A DNA stretch of 10,685 nt, from the NCBI GenBank assembly GCA_023427545.1, contig JAEZBF010000076.1:1-10685 (forward strand), read 5' to 3'. How positions within the stretch are numbered: the stretch's first letter is position 1; each line of letters starts with the position of its first letter. Source of the DNA: Pseudomonadota bacterium. Its GTDB lineage: Bacteria; Pseudomonadota; Alphaproteobacteria; Rhizobiales; Devosiaceae. The position numbers and the translations under genes were made by a program. The notes under the pieces are model-generated. The model had not been told where the DNA came from and did not search any database. It saw only the letters and a program-made list of their open reading frames with translations. Shown piece after piece: positions 6,124 to 10,685 of the stretch.

Positions 6124-6700
6124 CTAGCGCCCACCCTTCACGCGATAGCGAATATGCGTCGCATCCGGGGTATCGATCACCCGCACGACCTCCAGTTCGA
6201 TCCGTTCGGGCAGCAGGTCGAACTGACGTCTGCCGCTGCCGAACAGCACCGGGATCAGATGAATCTGCAGCTCATCGAGAACGCCGGCCGCAAGCGCGGT
6301 CTGGGCGGTGTAGGCCCCCGTGCACCAGCACGTGGCGGTCTCCCGCCGCCGCCTTGGCCTGCGCCATCGCACTCTCGATCCCGTCGGTCACATAGGTGAC
6401 CAGCGGATATTCCGCCGTCGCCGGATCGGGCGGCCGGTGCGACGGAACAAAGATTCGAACGCCATTCCGGTCGCCACCCCAGTGATCGACCTGCTCGACC
6501 GTATTCCGGCCCGCAAGGATCGCGCCGTAGTCGTTCATCTCATCGTACAACTCGCCCACAACCCCCGGCGGCCGGGTGAAGTCGCCGAACCATTCGTGGA
6601 GCCGCATGAAGCCGTCGCCACCCGGGTTCTGCGGGGTGTCGTTAGGCCCGGCGATGTAGCCGTCGAGCGACATGGACATGTAGAGGATTGACTTGGACAT
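6124..6700 (-). pseudogene. RibD_C/dihydrofolate-reductase-like gene with a frameshift
   Basis: The N-terminal part (MSKSILYMSMSLDGYIAGP) and the C-terminal part (GVLDELQIHLIPVLFGSG) together make a full-length reductase of the RibD C-terminal-domain family, about 191 residues if the frame is restored. They lie in different frames. The break is at VLVHG: the coding strand has five G where four would restore GAYTAQTAL, which is the C-run at 6315-6319 on the + strand. As written, the product would run out of frame after the HVLVHGG segment, ending at 6272. The start at 6700 follows AAGGAG (plus-strand 6707-6712) at a good distance. Members are putative NADPH-dependent reductases, often of unknown substrate and distinct from FolA. 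A homopolymer indel can be a real mutation or a sequencing error, and the sequence alone does not decide. Confidence 0.8.
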
Positions 6701-6716
6701 GGCGGACTCCTTCGCC

Positions 6717-6824
6717 CTACTGGACCGCGACTTGGCCGAGATTTCGGAGCTGCATGGCCACCACCGTTGGCCGTGCCGCCCCGTAGCGGCCGGCGATCGC
6801 AAAGAGGTTGACTTCGAGCGCGAA
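6717..6824 (-). other. Gene-tail remnant, unrecognised
   Basis: Between the cupin stop and the reductase start, one - strand frame reads about 36 codons to a stop at 6717, including NLFAIAGRYGAARPTVVAMQ and then LRNLGQVAVQ. Third positions are mostly G or C and the amino acids look like real protein. It has no start of its own outside the cupin gene, so it looks like the tail of a gene whose front is gone. The AxRYGxxRxxVVAMQLRNLG pattern faintly recalls the C-terminal end of ImmA/IrrE-type proteins, but this is a weak impression and no function is assigned. Confidence 0.3.
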
Positions 6825-6825
6825 G

Positions 6826-7161
6826 CTACAACCACTCGGTCTCCATCTTGTCCGACGCGTGGACGCAGGTCATCGCGAGCGGAACATCCCCGATGCTCGT
6901 AAACTGGTGGGCCTCGCCGGCATTGACGACAACGATGTCGCCTTCGGTCGCTTTGTACGCCAATCCGTTCACAACGAATTCGCCTACCCCTGAGTGAACG
7001 AAAAACGTCTCGGCATAAGGATGTGTGTGGGCTTTGGGCCCGCGTCCCTTCGTAACCTTCACAAGAAAAGCAGATATGCCGCTTTGCAGCTCCGGCTGCT
7101 CGAACGTGGCTGAACTGGTTCCTGCACCTGGAACCTGCTCGCTTCGGACATTGGCGCTCAT
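6826..7161 (-). CDS. Small cupin-domain protein
   Basis: This 111-residue single-domain cupin (cupin_2 type) has the first metal-binding motif as H45-T-H47-P-Y-A-E51 and the second around H85 (NAGEAHQF), giving the usual three-His-one-Glu site for Fe, Mn, Ni or Zn. The C-terminal CVHASDKMETEWL looks like a natural family ending. Such proteins may be enzymes, sensors or sugar-binding proteins, and no substrate is suggested. The ATG overlaps the TGA of the upstream truncated reductase (ATGA at 7158-7161), so it was probably translated by coupling to that gene; AGAGGT just upstream is also a usable ribosome binding site. Because the upstream gene has lost its 5' end, this gene may also have lost its promoter. 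Confidence 0.85.
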   Translation of the reverse strand: MSANVRSEQVPGAGTSSATFEQPELQSGISAFLVKVTKGRGPKAHTHPYAETFFVHSGVGEFVVNGLAYKATEGDIVVVNAGEAHQFTSIGDVPLAMTCVHASDKMETEWL

Positions 7162-7439
7162 GAGGACCTCTTGTGTAGAGTTGGCCGATAGCTCAATTCC
7201 TGCGTTCGTCCGTCCAGCGTCCGGCTTTCGATCATCTCCAGATCGAAATCGGCAGCGCCGGAAAATATCGGATCCTGGCCGGTGCGCCCGCTGATCACCG
7301 GGAACACGGTCACCTGCAGACGATCGACGAGACGGGCGGCCATCAATGATCGATTCATCGACAGGCTGCCGTGCGACCGTATCGGCACGTCAGACACATT
7401 CTTGAGCCTCGCCACCGGGCATCGATCTGGCACTCGCGC
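7158..7439 (-). pseudogene. 5'-truncated RibD_C/dihydrofolate-reductase-like gene
   Basis: Only the C-terminal half of a RibD_C-family reductase is present: SDVPIRSHGSLSMNRSL, then LVDRLQVTVFPVISG and ESRTLDGRTQELSY. The family N-terminus with its LDGY/GPDG region is missing. The frame is open only to about 7439, where a stop appears, and family-like sequence begins near 7412. Directly upstream lies the truncated GlxA-type regulator on the opposite strand. A GTG at 7433 could start translation, but it would give a half domain without the nucleotide-binding front, so a functional product is unlikely. It differs clearly from the frameshifted copy at 6124-6700, so the two are not a recent duplication. 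Confidence 0.8.
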
Positions 7440-7876
7440 TCATCGAGGATGATCTCGGCCCAGACATCGGGCGTCGTGTCGCGCAGCAACTCGTGGTTCA
7501 CCAGCGCCGGCCAGGTGGCCAATCTCAATTCGCCGCCTTCGTCGAGCTGGGCGGCCGTACTGGCCGCTTCGTCGATTTGATCGATTCGATACGCACCCAC
7601 CTCTCCGAACCGCTCACAGTCGAACGCCTGGCCGAGCGCGCCGCGATGAGCCCGCGCCACTTCGCCTGCGCTTTCACCGCCGAGACTGGGACAACGCCCG
7701 CCAAGGCAGTCGAGCGTTTGCGGCTCGAGACGGCGCGGACCGGCGTAGAAACCGGCAACGACTCTCTCGAGCGCATCGCAGAGAAGATGGGCTTCGGCGA
7801 CCCTGGTCGCATGCGTCGCGCCTTCCTGCGCGGCCTCGGTCAGCCGCCACAGGCATTGCGGCGGGCACGGGCCTGA
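7406..7876 (+). pseudogene. C-terminal part of a GlxA-type AraC-family regulator
   Basis: The frame reads PPGIDLALALIEDDLG, then RRVAQQLVVHQRRPGGQSQF, the linker typical of GlxA-type regulators, and a complete double helix-turn-helix AraC domain from about 7580 to 7870 (DSIRTHLSEPLTVERLAERA, then MGFGDPGRMRRAFLRGLG, QPPQAL). The N-terminal DJ-1/PfpI-like domain is almost entirely missing: the frame is closed by a TGA at 7403-7405 just before recognisable sequence begins. A GTG at 7490 or a later codon could in principle start a product with only the DNA-binding domain, but no ribosome binding site supports this. Full-length members activate or repress nearby catabolic genes; the target here is unknown. 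The DNA-binding part is still free of stop codons, so the loss may be recent. Confidence 0.8.
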
Positions 7877-7907
7877 CCGCCGGCGCGAGAACGACCGGCT
7901 CGGAGCA

Positions 7908-8021
7908 TCAGGCGAGCACAATGCCACCATCGACATCGAGCACCGTGCCTGAGACCCACCCGGCATCTTCCGATACCAGGTAGAGCACTGCCGCGGCGAC
8001 CTCTCGGTTCTTCCTCTGAGC
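7908..8021 (-). pseudogene. SDR C-terminal remnant
   Basis: A - strand frame of 37 codons ends in REVAAAVLYLVSEDAGWVSG then TVLDVDGGIVLA and a stop at 7908. That is the closing segment of a classical SDR (the xxVAxxVLYLxSxxAxxxTG xxxDVDGG pattern). Nothing before RKNR resembles an SDR, and the frame is closed by a TAA at 8022-8024. The catalytic Ser-Tyr-Lys part and the Rossmann fold are absent. It differs in sequence from the intact SDR at 4124-4885, so it comes from a separate gene. Confidence 0.7.
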
Positions 8022-8312
8022 TTAGTCGTGCGCTCTCCTTCTCGAGCGCGCTACGCTGCTCGGCCTTGACTTTCCCCTCGGCGAGGTCACCGTCAGCGTG
8101 GTGGGCTCCTTCGCAAAGGCGGTCGTTGTCAATCCTTCGCCCTTGCAATCGGCTGCCTCAGCATGCTGAGCACTGTCATCCACGCCTCCCCGGCGGGAGT
8201 ACTGGCTATTGCGCTGCTTGGCGTGCGCGATGCTCTTGGCCGCCTGCAGTATTTCCGTCCGGCCGGCGATCTTTACGCCGTCCAGGCCGGTGAAGTCCCC
8301 CCGTGATCTCAC
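8022..8312 (-). other. Unrecognised stretch with competing open frames
   Basis: No known gene is recognised here. On the - strand a 96-codon frame from a GTG at 8312 to TAA at 8022 has a strong G/C preference at third positions (TGLDGVKIAGRTEILQAAKS and following) and lies in the same frame as the SDR tail just beyond its stop. On the + strand a 47-codon frame leads into the permease start. Both cannot be genes over their whole length. The - strand frame has no clear ribosome binding site and overlaps the permease start by 10 bases. The stretch is probably remnant sequence. Confidence 0.35.
8163..8306 (+). CDS. Possible small ORF coupled to the TauE/SafE gene
   Basis: ATG at 8163 opens a 47-codon frame (MLSTVIHASPAGVLAIALLG, then VRDALGRLQYFRPAGDLYAV and a short tail) whose TGA overlaps the GTG start of the permease gene as GTGA (8303-8306). 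That overlap is typical of coupled genes in an operon. The codon pattern is only moderately gene-like, no ribosome binding site is clear, and no family is recognised. It may be the tail of a lost gene that once preceded the permease, or chance. Confidence 0.2.
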   Translation: MLSTVIHASPAGVLAIALLGVRDALGRLQYFRPAGDLYAVQAGEVPP

Positions 8313-9064
8313 CAGGGCTCCTCGCTCTACTCGCGATCGTGGCTGTCGCTGCGTACATCCAGACAGTCACCGGATTCGCACTCGGGCTCGTGCTTATGGG
8401 TGGAATCGGGCTTACCGGCATCCTGCCGCTGCAGGATGCGGCGGTGCTCTCCAGCCTGCTCGTGCTGGTCCAGGGCCTGCAGGTCCTGCGCACCGGCTGG
8501 CGCCACGTCGCGTGGCGGCCGTTTGCGCTCATCTTCGTGGCGTGCGCCCCCGGCATCCTGGCCGGGTACGGCCTGCTGCTCGTGCTTGTCGGATCGTCGA
8601 TGCATTGGCTGCAGCTGATCCTGGGGCTGATCATCCTCGTCTCGAGCATTCAGCTCGTCTTCAAGCCGCAGCCGCTGCCCGCGATGTCCTCGCCTATGAC
8701 CTTCTCGCTGTTCGGAGGCATCGCCGGCATCATGAGCGGGCTTTTCGCCACCTCCGGGCCGCCGCTCGTCTACTTGCTCTACCGCCAGCCCATCCCGCAC
8801 CGCGTCCTGCGGGACACACTGGTCTTCATCTTCTTCATCAATGCGATCGTGCGGCTCGCCACGGTCGTCGCAGCGGGAGACCTGCCGCCACAATCGAGCT
8901 GGTGGGCGCTGGCGGCGATACCGATGGTGATCGTCTTCACCTTCGTGGCGCGGCGGTGGCCTCCGCCCCTGTCCGACACGACGCTCCGCCGGATCGCCTT
9001 CGGATTGCTTCTGCTCTCCGGTCTTGCATTGGCCGTGCCGGCCGTAGCGGCCCTCGTCGCCTAG
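8303..9064 (+). CDS. TauE/SafE-family membrane permease
   Basis: This 253-residue inner-membrane protein is of the sulfite/sulfonate-exporter-like TauE/SafE (DUF81) family. It has about eight hydrophobic segments, roughly at 4-20, 24-40, 47-62, 73-96, 102-120, 133-160, 171-192 and 200-216, with a last one at 232-252. Family features include the N-terminal QTVTGFALGLVLM segment and the repeat motif GLFATSGPPLVYLLY near 146-160. Members move anions such as sulfite, sulfonates or organic acids, and the substrate here is unknown. The GTG start at 8303 is chosen because it begins directly before the first membrane segment; an upstream GGTGA is only a weak ribosome binding site. A sulfatase lies about 1 kb downstream, so a sulfur link is conceivable but only by position. 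The stop overlaps that of the convergent regulator gene. Confidence 0.9.
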   Translation: MISPGLLALLAIVAVAAYIQTVTGFALGLVLMGGIGLTGILPLQDAAVLSSLLVLVQGLQVLRTGWRHVAWRPFALIFVACAPGILAGYGLLLVLVGSSMHWLQLILGLIILVSSIQLVFKPQPLPAMSSPMTFSLFGGIAGIMSGLFATSGPPLVYLLYRQPIPHRVLRDTLVFIFFINAIVRLATVVAAGDLPPQSSWWALAAIPMVIVFTFVARRWPPPLSDTTLRRIAFGLLLLSGLALAVPAVAALVA

Positions 9065-9756
9065 CTCGGCTCGCGCTCTTCGAAGGCATAGCCTGCACCC
9101 CGCACAGTGCGGATCGGGTCCAACCGACGGTCGCCGCGGATGACCTTGCGAAGCCTGCCGACATGGACATCGACGGTCCGTTCGTCGACATAGACGTCGC
9201 TGCCCCAGATTTCGTCGAGCAGCCGTTCGCGCGAATAGACGCGGCCCGGATTGCTCATGAGCAATTCAAGCAGGCGGAATTCCGTGGGCGCGACGTGGAT
9301 CTCCTGGCCATCGCGGCGCACCCGATGGGTCGCGCGATTGAGCTCGATCCCGTGCGACATCAGCACATCAGAGAGGATGTGCGCGTTGACCCGGCGGAGC
9401 AGCGCTGTGATCCGGGCGGTCAGTTCCACCAGGGACACCGGCTTGACGAGGAAATCGTCGGCGCCGGTGGTGAGGCCACGCACGCGCACCTCTTCCTCGC
9501 CCCGCGTCGCCATCATGATGATAGGCACATTCCTGGTGGTGCGGCGCAACCGGAGCTGTCGGCAAAGCTCGATCCCCGAGGTGCCCGGAAGCTGCCATGA
9601 CAGGAGGATTATGTCTGGCTGCGCTTCCTCGATCTGCTGCAGCGCAGCCTCGGCCCTCTCTGCAGTCAGCACGGCGAACCCCTCGGCGTCGAGGTGCTTG
9701 CTCATGCTGGCGACCAGGGCTGCGTCGTCGTCGACGATCTGTGCGGTAAGTCTCAT
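9061..9756 (-). CDS. OmpR/PhoB-type response regulator with a non-canonical receiver
   Basis: This 231-residue two-domain regulator has a receiver at about 1-122 and a winged-helix DNA-binding domain at about 130-228 (APTEFRLLELLMSNPGRVYS, then RTVDVHVGRLRK and RTVRGAGYAF). It is closest in feel to PhoB. The acidic pair D9-D10 and K105 are kept, but the phospho-accepting Asp is Ser53 in LLSWQLPGTSG, where relatives have LLDWMLPG. The switch Thr is Ala83 (IIMMATRGEE instead of IIMLTARGEE), and the aromatic switch residue is Phe102. It therefore probably acts without normal Asp phosphorylation; this is inference. The wing and recognition helix look intact, so DNA binding is expected. No histidine kinase gene lies next to it in the window. 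The ribosome binding site is weak, and TATAT close to the ATG hints at a very short leader. Confidence 0.92.
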   Translation of the reverse strand: MRLTAQIVDDDAALVASMSKHLDAEGFAVLTAERAEAALQQIEEAQPDIILLSWQLPGTSGIELCRQLRLRRTTRNVPIIMMATRGEEEVRVRGLTTGADDFLVKPVSLVELTARITALLRRVNAHILSDVLMSHGIELNRATHRVRRDGQEIHVAPTEFRLLELLMSNPGRVYSRERLLDEIWGSDVYVDERTVDVHVGRLRKVIRGDRRLDPIRTVRGAGYAFEEREPS

Positions 9757-10098
9757 CCCGTCGATATAGCAAGAAAACGAGGCGCCACTACACGTGCGAA
9801 ACGCGTCGACGCCCGTTGTCCGGAACCACTGCTACGAGGCCGGCACGTCGAGAATCTGCCGGCAGCGCAGGCATCCGACCGCAGCGAGTTCGAAGGCCAC
9901 CTCGGCAGTCGGGGTCCACTCCCTTGCACGCCGTGGTGTTAGCGCTATCATGGCGCGGAAGAAACGCGCAGAACCGTTGTCAGCAGGCGCCAGGACGGCA
10001 CTGGCGACAGGACTGGGCACCGCCATTCATGCGTCCCGCCCGGGCGACGTCGGGACTGGATAAGCCTGACGGCCATAGCCCGACAATGGGAGAGAGAG
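9757..10098. other. Intergenic region between regulator and sulfatase
   Basis: This 342-base gap separates divergent genes and should hold both promoters. No strong -35/-10 pair was found, apart from a CTATAT near the regulator start on the - strand. A hairpin CGCCAG (9988-9993) with CTGGCG (10001-10006) is present. A 65-codon - strand frame (9832-10026) has a gene-like second half with a CLRC pair, and a 37-codon + strand frame begins at 9950 (MARKKRAEPL). Neither has a ribosome binding site or a recognised family, so neither is called a gene. Confidence 0.4.
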
Positions 10099-10685
10099 AT
10101 GCCAAAGCCAAACATCGTCATCATTCTGAACGACGATATGGGCTACTCCGATATCGGCTGCTACGGGGGGGAAGTCCGTACGCCCAACCTCGACCGCCTC
10201 GCGCAGAACGGCGTCCGCTTCTCGCAGTTCTACAACACTGCTCGGTGCAGCCCCTCCCGCGCCTCGCTGATGACCGGTCTCCATCCCCATCAGACGGGGG
10301 TCGGCATCCTGACCTTCGATGACGGGCCGGAGGGCTATTCCGGCAACTTGTCGCAGAACTGCGTCACCATTCCCGAAGTCCTGCGCGGTCACGGCTACCG
10401 GACCTATATGAGCGGCAAGTGGCACGTGGCATCGAACCTGACCGAGCCCACCGATGCCTGGCCAATGCAGCGCGGCTTCGAGAAGTTCTTCGGCACCATC
10501 ATCGGCGCCGGCAGCTTCTATCACCCCAACACGTTGACGCGCGGCTACGAGAGTGCCGACCACGAAGCCCGCGACAATCCGGATTTCTTCTATACCGACG
10601 AAATCAGCGACGAGGCTGTGACGTACGTGCGGGATCATGCCCGCGACAACCCCGCCGATCCCTTCTTCATGTACGTCGCCTACAC
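10099..10685 (+). CDS. Type I sulfatase (arylsulfatase-like), N-terminal part
   Basis: The first 195 codons of an alkaline-phosphatase-superfamily sulfatase are present; the gene runs off the window, so its length and C-terminus are unseen. The start follows GGGAGAGAG directly upstream. Metal ligands D12-D13 (LNDDMGYSDIG) and the hallmark C50-S-P-S-R-A-S-L-M-T-G are intact; C50 would be converted to formylglycine by a maturase. SGKWH at 105-109 supplies the usual Lys and His. No signal peptide is visible at the N-terminus (MPKPNIVIILNDD), so the protein is likely cytoplasmic or lies behind a missed start. The substrate (aryl, alkyl or carbohydrate sulfate ester, or a phosphonate ester) cannot be told. 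The maturation enzyme is not in the window. Confidence 0.93.
   Translation, partial: MPKPNIVIILNDDMGYSDIGCYGGEVRTPNLDRLAQNGVRFSQFYNTARCSPSRASLMTGLHPHQTGVGILTFDDGPEGYSGNLSQNCVTIPEVLRGHGYRTYMSGKWHVASNLTEPTDAWPMQRGFEKFFGTIIGAGSFYHPNTLTRGYESADHEARDNPDFFYTDEISDEAVTYVRDHARDNPADPFFMYVAY

Noticed and set aside
7355..7966. A 203-codon - strand frame opposite the GlxA-type remnant
   Set aside because: The + strand carries a clear AraC-type DNA-binding domain over the same bases.
8209..9600. A 463-codon + strand frame running across the permease and regulator
   Set aside because: It is out of frame with the permease and antisense to the regulator, both clearly recognised; its translation is Arg/Ala-rich shadow sequence.
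9832..10026. Small - strand gene with a CLRC pair between regulator and sulfatase
   Set aside because: It has no ribosome binding site or recognised family, and only its second half looks gene-like.

Overview
The window looks like high-GC alphaproteobacterial chromosome. The left third carries a gene order familiar from that class: a DUF2948 gene, hisD, UPF0262, a low-molecular-weight tyrosine phosphatase, infA, maf, yacG and then tRNA-Phe. The order and the family assignments come from recognising the protein sequences. No species is claimed. The murA gene that often precedes this block is not visible in the first 200 bases.

Layout. Bases 201-4120 are a tightly packed + strand run (DUF2948, hisD, a UPF0262-phosphatase gene, infA, maf, yacG). 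The notable point is that UPF0262 and the phosphatase, normally separate neighbours, form one uninterrupted reading frame here. An SDR oxidoreductase on the - strand (4124-4885) sits between yacG and tRNA-Phe (5064-5139, anticodon GAA, CCA encoded). The 118 bases that follow the tRNA almost immediately (5169-5286) are packed with inverted repeats: a 14-bp stem with a 3-base loop, and a 17-position stem enclosing a further 8-bp hairpin. They lead into a DUF4145 gene with a Cys-pair knuckle, so the site looks like an accessory insertion at the tRNA 3' side.

Bases 6060-8300 are a decaying stretch. It contains a frameshifted RibD_C/dihydrofolate-reductase-like gene, an intact small cupin, a second RibD_C gene lacking its 5' half, the C-terminal half of a GlxA-type AraC regulator pointing the other way, and the last ~35 codons of an SDR. 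The two 5'-truncated genes meet back to back, which a single deletion across a divergent gene pair would explain.

The right end holds an intact TauE/SafE permease whose stop codon shares the bases CTAG with that of a convergent PhoB-like response regulator. In the regulator's receiver the phospho-accepting Asp is Ser and the switch Thr is Ala. A type I sulfatase with an intact C-S-P-S-R formylglycine motif begins at 10099 and runs off the window. The left block is housekeeping (histidine synthesis, translation initiation, nucleotide-pool sanitation, gyrase control). The right two thirds look accessory, with no integrase, transposase or CRISPR array seen.
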